From assembly GCA_965231765.1 (NCBI GenBank), contig OZ246887.1:2232001-2296000 (forward strand): DNA of 64,000 bases. The letters are read 5' to 3'. The notes under the pieces are model-generated. The model had not been told where the DNA came from. It ran no database searches and saw only the letters and a program-made list of their open reading frames with translations. This document shows, in pieces, positions 43,420-53,256 of the stretch. The position numbers and the translations under genes are program-made. The stretch is from JAAXHF01 sp963665955 (GTDB lineage Bacteria; Desulfobacterota; Binatia; Bin18). Within the stretch, counting starts at the first letter, position 1; each line of letters starts with the position of its first letter.

Positions 43420-44679
43420 TCATTTCCCCTTGAGCATCAACGCCATGACACTGAATTGACTGTCACTCATTGGCCGGTTGTGCAGGATCTTTGAAATCTG
43501 AAACGTATTGGCCATCTCCAGCTGATAATCAATAGATGTTTGGGCGGCAGTCTGGGGAAACCATTCGACATTGTCCCAGGGATTGAAGTCGGGATGGCGA
43601 TAGGCGATCAGGAACGTCCGTTTGTGATTGCCGTCATGACCATAGGCAAGGGCAAACAACGGCACGGATGTTTGGGCATCCAGATATAAGAGACGGCGGC
43701 TATACAACGGGTGGGAATCGTTTGGCGTCATCTCCAGCACATCGGCGTAGCGGAGTTCCCACGGGTCCGTCGGATACCAATTCCCGCGTCCTCCCCAGGT
43801 CGGTTCAGCTGCTTTGATCGGGCCTGGGGTCAGCACCACCTTCTGGCCCAGATATTTCCAATCATAGTGGTGAATATAGCCCAGGAAACCCGACCGGTCT
43901 TCGACCAAGATCACCCCCCGACCAGGCGAGACATACGGATTATACACAACCTTGCGCGTCCGGCGGGTTTTGGGATCATATGCCCACTGCTCGTTTGGCA
44001 GCCTATTATCATTGTAGATAATACCCAGGATCTGATTGCCTTCCGAGTCCGAAGGCGCGACCATCATTGTGTATTGCTTGGAGAAAACACCTTGATTCTC
44101 CCACTGCGCGATATTTTCATCTGAGACAGGCCGATGCATGCCATACTTAAAGGAAAACAAGAAACGCTGCTCCCGTTCCACCACTCCACTGCTATTCCGT
44201 AGCCCGTTAGTAGCCCACATCAATGCGGTTTCGCCCTGGTCTCGATAGCGGTGGTTCCAGGCTATCTTGAGACCAGCCTGCGGGTCTTGGGCATCAACAA
44301 CAGGAAAGGGCTGGCCAGCTACATAGTTGTTGAGCGTGCCTTCCCCAAGCGTCACCCCAGCCGCATGTTGGACTGTTGCATCAATGAACGCCTGGCGGAC
44401 AGGTGTGTCTGTTGTTTCTTGGATTGCGACAGAAAAATCTCCTGCCTCAACATATTTGAGAATTTCTGGTGGCAGAACATCTTTTGCAAGTTGAGCCGTC
44501 GAGGCATCCAGCGTTATGCCGGGTGTGATCCCCTCGACCTGGGGCAAGCCTGCTCGATACGGAAAAAATCCAGCCAGGATTTTAGCCGAGTAGCTGTCCT
44601 GTGCGGCAAATCCCTGGGCAGGCAGCACTCCTAGTCCGATCCCAATGGCGAGCATGAAAACCTGAGATAAGCTTTGCAT
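43420..44679 (-). CDS. DUF1329 family envelope protein
   Basis: 419 residues from ATG 44679 with AGGGGGAGAA upstream. A signal peptide (MQSLSQVFMLAIGIGLGVLP, cleavage near QGFAA) precedes a large beta-rich domain. It has TPGITLDASTAQLAKDVLPP, TLGEGTLNNYVAGQPFPV, ERQFLFSFKYG-like strands (REQRFLFSFKYGMHRP) and RRLLYLDAQTSVPLFALAYG near the C-terminus. DUF1329 proteins have a LolA/LolB-like fold and are typically encoded beside DUF1302 barrels and MmpL-type RND pumps, as here. It is the last gene of the export locus, 80 bp after the DUF1302 gene. The inferred role is periplasmic carrier or acceptor. Confidence 0.85.
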   Translation of the reverse strand: MQSLSQVFMLAIGIGLGVLPAQGFAAQDSYSAKILAGFFPYRAGLPQVEGITPGITLDASTAQLAKDVLPPEILKYVEAGDFSVAIQETTDTPVRQAFIDATVQHAAGVTLGEGTLNNYVAGQPFPVVDAQDPQAGLKIAWNHRYRDQGETALMWATNGLRNSSGVVEREQRFLFSFKYGMHRPVSDENIAQWENQGVFSKQYTMMVAPSDSEGNQILGIIYNDNRLPNEQWAYDPKTRRTRKVVYNPYVSPGRGVILVEDRSGFLGYIHHYDWKYLGQKVVLTPGPIKAAEPTWGGRGNWYPTDPWELRYADVLEMTPNDSHPLYSRRLLYLDAQTSVPLFALAYGHDGNHKRTFLIAYRHPDFNPWDNVEWFPQTAAQTSIDYQLEMANTFQISKILHNRPMSDSQFSVMALMLKGK

Positions 44680-44759
44680 TTTCTCCCCCTGAATCTTTCT
44701 GCTCCCACGTTTCTCCAAGTTTCTTCTCGATAGCGAGTCGGCGTCTCAGGCATCGCAAA

Positions 44760-47195
44760 TCACAGGGCAAACGACCGTTTGACTTCCAAAAAGATCCGAT
44801 CGTTCCGGCCGGTGAAATGATTGTCGCGGAGCCGCCCGGCTGGTGCGGCATATTGGCCGAAGAGGCCGGAGCGCGAGCCCAGAAAGACATCTATCCCGAG
44901 CTTGACCGTCAAAAAATCGTTAATCTGATACTCGACCAGGGGTCGGAGGAGAAAATCCCCAAAATTGATGCCGTACAAGGCCGCAAACTGAGGAAACAGC
45001 GTCTCATTTAAGAAATCAGCGCGCAGAAATACGGAGACGATATTATTGACCGCTTCATCTGGAACATCTTTGGGTTTATTGAAGATGACATTCTGGAAAA
45101 ACTGAAAATTAGCGGTCAGATTATCGTTAACCGTCCAGTCCAGGCCAAGCACGTAGGACAAAAATTCCCGTTGCTTGACGCCATCGCCCTCCCTCGGGTC
45201 TGTCGACACAAAATGTTCGCCGAGCTTCAGCCCGCCTTCGCCCCGGATGACAAAGACATCAAACGCGTAGTTAAATGTACCACCGAGTAAATGAAACCGC
45301 TCATGCCGAGGTGCAATCAAAAACTGATTGTGCGCGATCGTGCTCCGAAAGGGGACGGGGAAATCGCCCCAGCCATAAAAATAGTTGAGGGAGACATCCA
45401 TATTACGCAAAAAGCGTGTCACCCGAAAACCGACCTCAGAATCACGGAAACGTCCGTCTTGGGGCTTTTTGGTCTTGGCAACTTGTACGGACGGAAACGG
45501 CGGAAATGGCGGCTCGATTGGCAGCCCCGGGAGTGGCACATTGCGAAACTGCCATTCACTGCCTTGGTCTGCGAGGCGGTTGTCCTCAAAATCGAGGAAC
45601 CACACCCCTTCCAATACCCAATCCTCAAACGTGTAATCAACCCGTGAGCCCCACAACGGAATACGCGCATCAATGAAATCGTCCAGGATAAACTCTCGGA
45701 AGTCCTGCGGGTTGAGCACATCGAGAATGCGCAGGCCGAGTGATTCTCCCCACACCACCTGTTGGCGACCAAAGCGGAAATCAAAATCTTCGTACACAAT
45801 TTCGAGATACAGCTCGCGCAACTCAGCTTCGAAAAAATCGCCGCTCTCCCAACGGTCAATCGGCCCGGCATCAAAGTCATGAATATTCGTTTCCAAATGA
45901 TTGACTGGATCGATCAGCACCCGAGCAATTGTTGTCAGCTTTGCCCAGTCCGTCAGTTCGATATCAACATCAGCCTGGAGCCAGTTCTCGACCTTGGAGA
46001 ACTGACGGGGCGAATGCAGCCGCAAAGCCGTCTCGTTTTTCACAAAGGCGATGCCATCAACCCGGTCGCGCAACTTGCTGAAGAAGCTCTCTTGGGGCTC
46101 CGATGCTGGCGCAGTCTCTGACAGCGAGTTGCTCTCGGATAGCGTCCGGTCAGGCTGTTCACGCCCAGTTGCTCCAGTCGAAGCTTCGTCTACAGCATGA
46201 GCTGAGAGGGCAGCAGGCGGAGGCACCGGGGCGGTCCCAGGGATAGGATCAGACAAACCATGAGCGGCCAGCGCAGCCGGTGTTGAACGGCGAAACAGGA
46301 CGTGGGCGTGTGTCTCTTCCGGCTGAGATAGGGTAAAAACGGCGCTCACAACAGTCCCGTTCTGGGTCACAACAAAAGGCGGGATACGACTGCTTGTGAG
46401 GTCTAACACAAAACGCAAGTGAGAGGGATGGGTACCAGCTCGAACCCGTTGGATCAGGCTATCGGTCGCTGCGTAGTGCGCCGACGGTGTGCTCGTCACC
46501 GGTCCAGTCACATCAATAACCAGCCGAGAAGGAGCGTTGAGCGCAAAAGAACGCAGCGTCGTTGGGGGACGGGAGAAGTGAAACGTCAGAGTCTTTTGCT
46601 TGCCTTCACCAGCAAGCTGGAGTTCTTGCAGGCCTAGCACAGCAGCGGAAGACGACGCTTCAGGATACGCGTTTGCAGGGGCAGAGCGTGCAGGAGCTGG
46701 GCTCGGGTGAACTCTGTCCCGCGTTACGGAACGAGGGGGAAAGAGCACCTGGGTGTAGGCTTCTTGTCTGCTCCCCTGAGGCGTTTGCAGGACCGCCGTA
46801 ATACGCGAACCAGCCTGTTCAATAGCAAAATCAGGCACAGTGTTGCCTTTGAAATCGAGCACAAAACGCACGTGCCGTGGGTGTGCGCCTTGGCGGACGC
46901 GCCACAGCGTCGCATCTGTCGTTGTATACGTTGCTGACGGAACCTGACTGGCCGGACCACTGATATCAATGACTAAACGCGCTGGCGCAGAAAGTGGGAA
47001 GGCTTTGACCGCTGTCGGCGGAGTAGAGAACTGCCAACTCACAACCTTTTGGCCCTCTTCGACACTGAGCTGAAGTTCTTGTATATGGAGAGCAGCAGAG
47101 GAAGCTGCCCCGGCTTCAGCTATTTCTAGGCTGAGTCCGGCGGCTGCCCCGGTCGATAACAAGGCAACAAGCGCGAAGCGGCGCAGTGTTTTCAT
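44760..47195 (-). CDS. Outer-membrane DUF1302 barrel with two N-terminal AMIN domains
   Basis: 811 residues from ATG 47195, with a G-rich site GGGGGGGACC upstream. A signal peptide covers about 1-30. Two similar AMIN-type beta domains follow: about 35-135 (LHIQELQLSVEEGQKVVSWQ, ARLVIDISGPASQVPSA) and about 185-290 (LGLQELQLAGEGKQKTLTFH, SRLVIDVTGPVTSTPSA). After a Pro/Ala/Ser-rich linker comes the DUF1302 barrel from about 370 to the end: YLEIVYEDFDFRFGRQQVVW, GLRILDVLNPQDFREFILDD, and a C-terminal strand ending FLEVKRSFAL. AMIN domains bind peptidoglycan or septal regions in other proteins. The inferred role is the outer-membrane exit of the locus. Confidence 0.8.
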   Translation of the reverse strand: MKTLRRFALVALLSTGAAAGLSLEIAEAGAASSAALHIQELQLSVEEGQKVVSWQFSTPPTAVKAFPLSAPARLVIDISGPASQVPSATYTTTDATLWRVRQGAHPRHVRFVLDFKGNTVPDFAIEQAGSRITAVLQTPQGSRQEAYTQVLFPPRSVTRDRVHPSPAPARSAPANAYPEASSSAAVLGLQELQLAGEGKQKTLTFHFSRPPTTLRSFALNAPSRLVIDVTGPVTSTPSAHYAATDSLIQRVRAGTHPSHLRFVLDLTSSRIPPFVVTQNGTVVSAVFTLSQPEETHAHVLFRRSTPAALAAHGLSDPIPGTAPVPPPAALSAHAVDEASTGATGREQPDRTLSESNSLSETAPASEPQESFFSKLRDRVDGIAFVKNETALRLHSPRQFSKVENWLQADVDIELTDWAKLTTIARVLIDPVNHLETNIHDFDAGPIDRWESGDFFEAELRELYLEIVYEDFDFRFGRQQVVWGESLGLRILDVLNPQDFREFILDDFIDARIPLWGSRVDYTFEDWVLEGVWFLDFEDNRLADQGSEWQFRNVPLPGLPIEPPFPPFPSVQVAKTKKPQDGRFRDSEVGFRVTRFLRNMDVSLNYFYGWGDFPVPFRSTIAHNQFLIAPRHERFHLLGGTFNYAFDVFVIRGEGGLKLGEHFVSTDPREGDGVKQREFLSYVLGLDWTVNDNLTANFQFFQNVIFNKPKDVPDEAVNNIVSVFLRADFLNETLFPQFAALYGINFGDFLLRPLVEYQINDFLTVKLGIDVFLGSRSGLFGQYAAPAGRLRDNHFTGRNDRIFLEVKRSFAL

Positions 47196-47323
47196 TGCGG
47201 TCCCCCCCAGAGACCTCGTGTTGTGATGTGCGCCGGGTTTCACCACACCTCTCCTCACCCGCTCATCCTCCGCTACCTGCGCCTCAACTTTTTATGCTCC
47301 AGCGGAGCTGCCCTCTTTCTTCT

Positions 47324-47344
47324 CCCTCTCCCTCAGGGAGAGGG
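47324..47344. repeat. 21-bp palindromic intergenic repeat, copy 2
   Basis: Arms CCCTCTCCC and GGGAGAGGG around TCA, the same arms as at 12368-12388. It lies in the 197-bp gap between the LolA-like and DUF1302 genes and is followed by GCCGGGGTGAGGGGG, a context common to dispersed intergenic repeats. It could attenuate transcription into the DUF1302 and DUF1329 genes. Confidence 0.75.
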
Positions 47345-47392
47345 CCGGGGTGAGGGGGATGCCCGGTTTGAGTAGGCATGGCTACGCGCGAT

Positions 47393-48196
47393 TTATGGCG
47401 CCCCTTTGCGCAAAGAGCGCTCGGTGAACAGGCTCTCTCTCAGACCCTGATTATACTTCACATTTTTGTTCTCGAGCTGTGTCGTGTGGCCCGTTAGCTG
47501 ATTTTCCACGAACATCTTCTCCGGCGTCCAGATCCCGTCAATCTGCACCCAGTCTGACTTCATGATCTTGAGCAAGCGCCCTTTGCGGTCATAGAAATCC
47601 ACCTTCTCCGGCGTCCACCTGTCGGCATTTATCCACGCAATCCGCTTGCTGTAGATATAATTCTCTTTCTTGGCAATCGCCTGCACCACGTACATCTTGG
47701 TGCCATTATCGTTCTCTACCCGCAACAGGGTGAAATTGTCTTCCTCAACTTCCCGATCGCCCATATCGTCATAGATCAGGTCGCTGCCCATAAACGAATT
47801 CTCTTTGTCACCCGAGGCAATCCGGCGCACTTTACGCAAGGCGGGCAGAAAGATCCACTGGTCATCGTCGACCTGATAGTCCTCTTGGGACCAATTAAGG
47901 AAGGTCGTGTCTTTGACATCCGGTGGGGTGTCAAAATAGATGAAAGATTTGCTCGACAGCCCGCTGTCCGTGCCGTCATAATCTTTCCAATACCGTAAGG
48001 TGTGCCGAATCCGGGTTTTGCCGGATTTGTTGGTCAGCGTCCAGGTTGATTCCGAGATCTGATCATCTCCGTCCTCGCGTTCATCCACATTAATCGCAAT
48101 CTGTAGGCCTGTCGGCTCACCAGGGATTTCTTCTGCCCACATAGGCAGTGCGTGAGCCAAAACGAGGGCTGCAGTTAATACACAAACAGTCAACAT
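47393..48196 (-). CDS. LolA-like outer-membrane lipoprotein-sorting protein
   Basis: 267 residues from ATG 48196 with AAGGAGAAGC upstream. The signal peptide MLTVCVLTAALVLAHALPMW is cleaved near AEE. The mature protein fits the LolA-fold family annotated as outer membrane lipoprotein-sorting protein. Visible segments are STWTLTNKSGKTRIRHTLRY, FIYFDTPPDVKDTTFLNWSQ, DDQWIFLPALRKVRRIASGD, NSFMGSDLIYDDMGDREVEE and RIAWINADRWTPEKVDFYDR. Homologues are encoded next to MmpL/HAE3 pumps and are thought to carry hydrophobic cargo across the periplasm. It begins 22 bp after the last pump gene, so it is in the same operon. Confidence 0.85.
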   Translation of the reverse strand: MLTVCVLTAALVLAHALPMWAEEIPGEPTGLQIAINVDEREDGDDQISESTWTLTNKSGKTRIRHTLRYWKDYDGTDSGLSSKSFIYFDTPPDVKDTTFLNWSQEDYQVDDDQWIFLPALRKVRRIASGDKENSFMGSDLIYDDMGDREVEEDNFTLLRVENDNGTKMYVVQAIAKKENYIYSKRIAWINADRWTPEKVDFYDRKGRLLKIMKSDWVQIDGIWTPEKMFVENQLTGHTTQLENKNVKYNQGLRESLFTERSLRKGAP

Positions 48197-48218
48197 ACGT
48201 GCTTCTCCTTTCTGCAGG

Positions 48219-50741
48219 TTATGCCCCATATTCAACATGCTCAGCATGTTCAGGGCGAGTTGTCATGCCATAAATTTTTTCTTTGCCATACACAAAACGG
48301 GGTTTAAAGGTATTGAGCATCGCCGGCAGGATCGTCATCGACGCAACCAGACACGCCCCCATGTTCAGCGCCATCATCGCTCCCAGGTAGTAGTTGGGCA
48401 GGAAGTTCGAAGCCAGAAAGACGAGGAAGCCACCGATAACCACGATGGCATTAAAAAAGATGGCTTTGCCTGAGGTTGCCATGGTCGCCAAAGTAATCGC
48501 TTCTGGGTCGGTCAAGCCCTCACGGACTTTGAGCCGATACTTGTTCAGAAAATGAATCGTATAATCAATCCCCACTCCGATCACCATCGAAGAGGTGAGC
48601 GATTTACCAATTTCCAAGGGACTCTGGAGCAGCCCCAGCACACCAAAGCTAAAGATGATGACCAGGCTAATCGGAATAACATTAATCAAGCCGGCTGTGA
48701 CCGAACGGAACATCATTGCGGTCAGTACAAAGACCGCGCCCAAGGACATTACTAGGCTAGCGGCCTGGCCACTGACGACCAGTTCACTCATTCGGTTGAC
48801 AAGATAGCCATTCCCCGCAAAGCCAATACGAAAGCCACTCTGAGTCTCCCAGTTGGCGATCGTCGGCTCAATGCCGATCAGCCAGCGCCCCAGGCGTAAG
48901 GACAGCGGCTCCGCTCTCTCTTCAGCCGATTCGGCACGCCCAAACTGCTCGACCGCAAGGTCTTGTATCCGCTGGACCACGTGCTGCACATCATCGCTGT
49001 GGTCAGAGCGCAAATAAAACGCCACATTGGCGTGCTGGTAATCATAATCCACGACCTCATCGAAATCATCCGGATCGCCAGAGAACGAATACAGCAGTAA
49101 GTACTGGGCCACCAGGTCGCGGTCCGTCGGTACGACTTCCATCTCTGGCCGGTCCTCATTCATGATCCGGTTCATGCGTTTCACATACTCAGCGATTGAC
49201 ACTGAACCACCGACCAGCGGGTCCTGTTCGATCTCAGCCTGCATCAGGTCGAGTTTGGCCAGCAGACCAGGATCTTTCAGCAGATCAGGCGCATGCCCCT
49301 CAATAGCGACATAGACGGGCGTCGTGCCTTGAAAGGTGTCGCGCAAGACCCGATCCGCCACCCGCAAGGGACTGTCGGTATGAAACACGCCAATGGCCGA
49401 TGTGTCGACTGGGATATACCGGGTTCCGACCAGACACACGCTGAGGATCACCACACTCGGCAGCCACACCAGGACAGGACGCCGGACCACCCCCCGGCCA
49501 ATGACAGCCAGCATCCGGGCGGCCCAGCCAGTAGCTGCTAGATCACCACTGCGGCCCATCTGGCGGACTAAGCCCTGGCTCACTTTAGCTGGTAGCATAG
49601 ACAGGAGAGCCGGGAAGAGGGTCAGCGAGAATACCATGGCCGCCAACACCCCAATGGCCGTAAACAGACCGAAGTCACGGACTGGGGGCATCGGGGCAGC
49701 CAGAAACGACAAGAAGCCCGCGGCCGTCGTCAGCGAAGTGAACACCACCGGCTGCCACATCTCATACATCGCTGCCACGACAGCCTCTGGCGAGGAGCTG
49801 TCCGGGTGCTCCAAAATCTCGTCGTAGTAGCGACTCAGAATATGAATCCCATCCGCCACCCCAACCGCCATCAGCACAACCGGCATCATGGTCGAAATAA
49901 AATACATTGGGACTTCAGCCGCCGCCATGATGCCCAAGGTCCAGATCACCGACCCGACGACAACCATCAACGGTAGGAGGACGCCACGCAGACTGCGATA
50001 GGTAAAGTAGAGCGTGCCGAGGACAACCAACAAGACGAGGGGTATGAATCTGGCCATGTCTTGCTGGCCATATTCACCAAACTTCACCTCAATAGCGCCA
50101 CGGCCAGCAATATAAAATACCTCAGGAACACCTGCCTCTTGCTTGGTCTGGACCATCTGTTCGATCGCAGTGTAGATGGCAGTCCGGCGTGCCACGCCCT
50201 CGAGCGTGCCCTCAGAATCCTCCATCTTCGCTATAATGAGCAACCCGCTGCTGTCCCGCGACACCAGCCAGTTGACGAACATCGAGTTGTTAAACAGATT
50301 CGTCTTCAGAGCACTGAGGGCCTCAGGTGTATCTGGCACGTCTTCCATAAATGGATCGACGGCCATGCCATCAGCCGTGCCGGTGATATTATCCATCGTG
50401 GCGACACTCGCCACGTCTTCATCCCGGACGGCCTTAATCCCGGGCAACAGCGCAATCTGCTCGGAGAACTCTTTGACGATGCCTAACGTCCGCGGGTTAA
50501 AAACGCCATTTTCGTCCGGGTTGCGGTTCAGGACCCCAATGATAATCAGGTCGCGGATGCCAAAGCGCTCTTCGACCAGGTCACTATAATGCAGCACCGG
50601 GTCGTTGGCTGGAATCATTGCCTCAGCATCGCTCTCAAAGCGCAGCCTGCTCATCTGCAGCCAGGCCAGCACTGTGCAGCCCACAACGAGGGCAATGACC
50701 AGCCAGCGGAAACGGATGATGCTACGAAAGACAGATTCCAT
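48219..50741 (-). CDS. MmpL/HAE3-type RND transporter 1 of 4
   Basis: 840 residues with the 12-segment RND layout: TM1 at RFRWLVIALVVGCTVLAWLQ, a large periplasmic loop, a TM2-6 bundle, a second loop and a TM8-12 bundle. The TM4 proton-relay Asp is present in LMAVGVADGIHILSRYYDE (D297), as is the TM10 Asp in GVGIDYTIHFLNKYR (D726). Such pumps move lipids, hopanoids or other hydrophobic molecules out of the inner membrane. Shared loop motifs with its three neighbours include NPDENGVFNPRTLGIVKEFS and LYSFSGDPDDFDEVVDYDYQ. It starts 23 bp after pump 2 and is followed by the LolA-like gene. Confidence 0.9.
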   Translation of the reverse strand: MESVFRSIIRFRWLVIALVVGCTVLAWLQMSRLRFESDAEAMIPANDPVLHYSDLVEERFGIRDLIIIGVLNRNPDENGVFNPRTLGIVKEFSEQIALLPGIKAVRDEDVASVATMDNITGTADGMAVDPFMEDVPDTPEALSALKTNLFNNSMFVNWLVSRDSSGLLIIAKMEDSEGTLEGVARRTAIYTAIEQMVQTKQEAGVPEVFYIAGRGAIEVKFGEYGQQDMARFIPLVLLVVLGTLYFTYRSLRGVLLPLMVVVGSVIWTLGIMAAAEVPMYFISTMMPVVLMAVGVADGIHILSRYYDEILEHPDSSSPEAVVAAMYEMWQPVVFTSLTTAAGFLSFLAAPMPPVRDFGLFTAIGVLAAMVFSLTLFPALLSMLPAKVSQGLVRQMGRSGDLAATGWAARMLAVIGRGVVRRPVLVWLPSVVILSVCLVGTRYIPVDTSAIGVFHTDSPLRVADRVLRDTFQGTTPVYVAIEGHAPDLLKDPGLLAKLDLMQAEIEQDPLVGGSVSIAEYVKRMNRIMNEDRPEMEVVPTDRDLVAQYLLLYSFSGDPDDFDEVVDYDYQHANVAFYLRSDHSDDVQHVVQRIQDLAVEQFGRAESAEERAEPLSLRLGRWLIGIEPTIANWETQSGFRIGFAGNGYLVNRMSELVVSGQAASLVMSLGAVFVLTAMMFRSVTAGLINVIPISLVIIFSFGVLGLLQSPLEIGKSLTSSMVIGVGIDYTIHFLNKYRLKVREGLTDPEAITLATMATSGKAIFFNAIVVIGGFLVFLASNFLPNYYLGAMMALNMGACLVASMTILPAMLNTFKPRFVYGKEKIYGMTTRPEHAEHVEYGA

Positions 50742-50764
50742 GACGTATATTCTCGCCTGAGGCC

Positions 50765-53248
50765 TCAGGTACGGGAGGCAGTTTCTTCCCCATACACAAA
50801 ACGCGGTTTAAAGGTATTCAAGATCGCCGGCAGCACTGTCATTGAAACAATCAAACACGCCCCCATGTTGAGGGACAGCATGGCGCCCAAGAAAAAATTG
50901 GGCCGAAAGTTGGAGGTGAGAAAGACCAGGAAACCGCCGATGACCACCACCGCGTTAAAAAAGATCGCTTTGCCGGAGGTGGCCATGGTCGCCGCCGTAA
51001 TCTGCGCGGGATCTGTTAAACCGTCGCGCACTTTGATCTGATACTTGCTCAGAAAGTGAATCGTATAATCGATGCCAATGCCAATGACCATTGAGGCGGC
51101 GAGCGATTTACCCACCTCCAGCGGGATATTCAGCAGACCGAGGAGCCCAAAGCTAAAAATCATGACGAGGCTAATTGGGATAACATTAATCAGGCCGGCG
51201 ACCCACGAGCGAAACATGAACGCGGTGAGCAGAAAGACCGCGCCGAGCGAGGTGACCAAACTCGACAACTGCCCTGAAATCACCAATTCGCTCATCCGGT
51301 TGAGCACATAACCATTGCCGGCAATCCCGATCCGAAAGCCACTGTTCGTCTCCCAGCCAATGATCGTGGGGTCAATGCTCGCCAGCCAGCGGCCAAACCG
51401 CACTCCTAACGGATCGTACGCCGCGGCGTCGGTATCCCCACTATGGCCAAACTCGCGGACTGCAAAGTCGCGGATAATCCCTACGACCCGTTCGACATCT
51501 CGAGTGCTATCCGAGCGCAGGTACACTGCCAGGTTGGCATGTTGGTAGTCATAGTCGACGATTTCATCGAAATCATCCGGATCACCGGAGAACGAGTACA
51601 GCAGCAGATACTGGGCCACCAGGTCACGAGAAGTGGGGATGACTTCCATCTCCGGGCGATCCTCATTCATGACCCGGTTCATCCGTTTGATATATTCCGC
51701 CAGCGACAGCGAGCCGCCCACGTTAGGGTCCTGCTCAACCGCCGCCTGGAGGCGGTCGAGCTGGTCGAGCAGGACCGGATCTTTGAGCCGATCCGGTGCA
51801 TGCCCTTCAATTGCGACATAGATGGGGACGGTGCCCTGAAACTTGTCACGCAAGACCGTATCGCCAATGCGGAGCACATGGGACGGACTAAACATGCCAA
51901 TGACCGTCGCATCCGTCACAATCCGCTGTGCCCCGAATAAGCACAACCCAACGACGAGCGCAGTCGGCACCCACACCGCCAGTGGGCGGCGCGCCACACC
52001 GCGCCCTAAGCGTGACAAGGAGCTGGCTGCCCAACCGCTGGCCGCAGCATCCTCACCCTGCTTCACCTGTTTACGCAGGCGTCGGCTGACGGTGGGCGAC
52101 AGCAGGCTCAGCATGGCTGGCAAAAAGGTCAGCGAGAAGATCATCGCAGCCAGGATCCCCACCCCGCTAAACACTCCAAAATCGCGAATTGGGACCATGG
52201 CCCCGGTCAGAAAGGATAAAAACCCGGCGGCGGTGGTCAGCGAGGTCAAAACGACCGGTTTCCACATCTCCCGCATAGTCACGAGCACAGCGTCAGACGA
52301 CGAAATACCTGGATGCTCCAATAGTTCGTCGTAATACCGACTCAAAATATGGATGCCATCCGCCACCCCGATCGCCATGAGGACGACGGGCATCATCGAC
52401 GAGGTAAAGAACATTGGAACGTCAAGGGCGGCCATCAGCCCCAGCGTCCAGATCACCGACACAACAACAACAGCGAGCGGCAGGAGAACGCTGCGCAGGC
52501 TCCAATAGGTACAGTACAAGGTCCCCACAATCACGATCAGGACCAGTGGCAGGAAGGTTGCCATGTCGCGTTGGCCTTCTCCCTCGAAGTTGGCCTCGAG
52601 CGCGCCACGTCCGGCAATATGGAATTCTTCTGGCACTCCCGTCGCTTTTTTGGCCTCGATCATCTCACGGATGGTATTATATATCGCCACGCGGGTGGTT
52701 GCGCTTTTCTGCACGGTGTCTTGTGGCTCCATCTTGGCCATAATGAGCAGTCCCGTGCCATCTTGCGACACAACCCAATTCACAAACATACTGTTGGCAA
52801 ACAGCGCGTGTTTGAGATCTGCCAGCGCATCGGCTGCGTCGGGAACAGCTTCCATAAACGGATCGACGTTCATGCCGTCGACCGTGCCGGTGATATTATC
52901 CATCGTGGCGATACTGGCCACATCTTCGTCCCGAACCGCTTTGATCCCGGGCAGCAGGGCAATTTTTTCCGAGAACTCTTTGACAATGCCGAGTGTCCGG
53001 GGGTTAAAGACGCCATTCTCGTCGGGGTTGTCGTTCAGCACCCCGATCATGATGAGATCACGTACGCCAAAGCGGACTTCAACCATCTTGTTATAGCCGA
53101 GGATTGGATCATCGTCTGGAAAATTGGCCTCGACATCGCCTTCAAAGCGTAAGGTTTGAATCGGGAGGGCGGCCAGCACGGTACTACCGAGGACCAGTGT
53201 GATGACCAACCAGCGGAAACGGAGAACGGCCCGAAAGAACGCTTCCAT
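50765..53248 (-). CDS. MmpL/HAE3-type RND transporter 2 of 4
   Basis: 827 residues, a paralogue of the adjacent pumps along its whole length. Both membrane acidic residues are retained: D297 in LMAIGVADGIHILSRYYDE and D727 in GIGIDYTIHFLSKYQ. It differs from the others in loop 1 (EANFPDDDPILGYNKMVEVR) and in having VDGMNVDPFMEAVPDAADAL. Its C-terminus is shorter, ending YGEETASRT. A remnant of a TetR gene ends 8 bp before its ATG, in the same place that the intact tetR occupies before pump 4. No clear ribosome-binding site is seen, so translation may depend on coupling. Confidence 0.9.
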   Translation of the reverse strand: MEAFFRAVLRFRWLVITLVLGSTVLAALPIQTLRFEGDVEANFPDDDPILGYNKMVEVRFGVRDLIMIGVLNDNPDENGVFNPRTLGIVKEFSEKIALLPGIKAVRDEDVASIATMDNITGTVDGMNVDPFMEAVPDAADALADLKHALFANSMFVNWVVSQDGTGLLIMAKMEPQDTVQKSATTRVAIYNTIREMIEAKKATGVPEEFHIAGRGALEANFEGEGQRDMATFLPLVLIVIVGTLYCTYWSLRSVLLPLAVVVVSVIWTLGLMAALDVPMFFTSSMMPVVLMAIGVADGIHILSRYYDELLEHPGISSSDAVLVTMREMWKPVVLTSLTTAAGFLSFLTGAMVPIRDFGVFSGVGILAAMIFSLTFLPAMLSLLSPTVSRRLRKQVKQGEDAAASGWAASSLSRLGRGVARRPLAVWVPTALVVGLCLFGAQRIVTDATVIGMFSPSHVLRIGDTVLRDKFQGTVPIYVAIEGHAPDRLKDPVLLDQLDRLQAAVEQDPNVGGSLSLAEYIKRMNRVMNEDRPEMEVIPTSRDLVAQYLLLYSFSGDPDDFDEIVDYDYQHANLAVYLRSDSTRDVERVVGIIRDFAVREFGHSGDTDAAAYDPLGVRFGRWLASIDPTIIGWETNSGFRIGIAGNGYVLNRMSELVISGQLSSLVTSLGAVFLLTAFMFRSWVAGLINVIPISLVMIFSFGLLGLLNIPLEVGKSLAASMVIGIGIDYTIHFLSKYQIKVRDGLTDPAQITAATMATSGKAIFFNAVVVIGGFLVFLTSNFRPNFFLGAMLSLNMGACLIVSMTVLPAILNTFKPRFVYGEETASRT

Positions 53249-53256
53249 TATTTTTG

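Noticed and set aside
52349..53152. Long plus-strand frames antisense to the pump genes (also at 57911-58510 and 55332-55556)
   Set aside because: They recur at equivalent places in each paralogue because the sense protein is conserved; His/Arg-rich products with no family.
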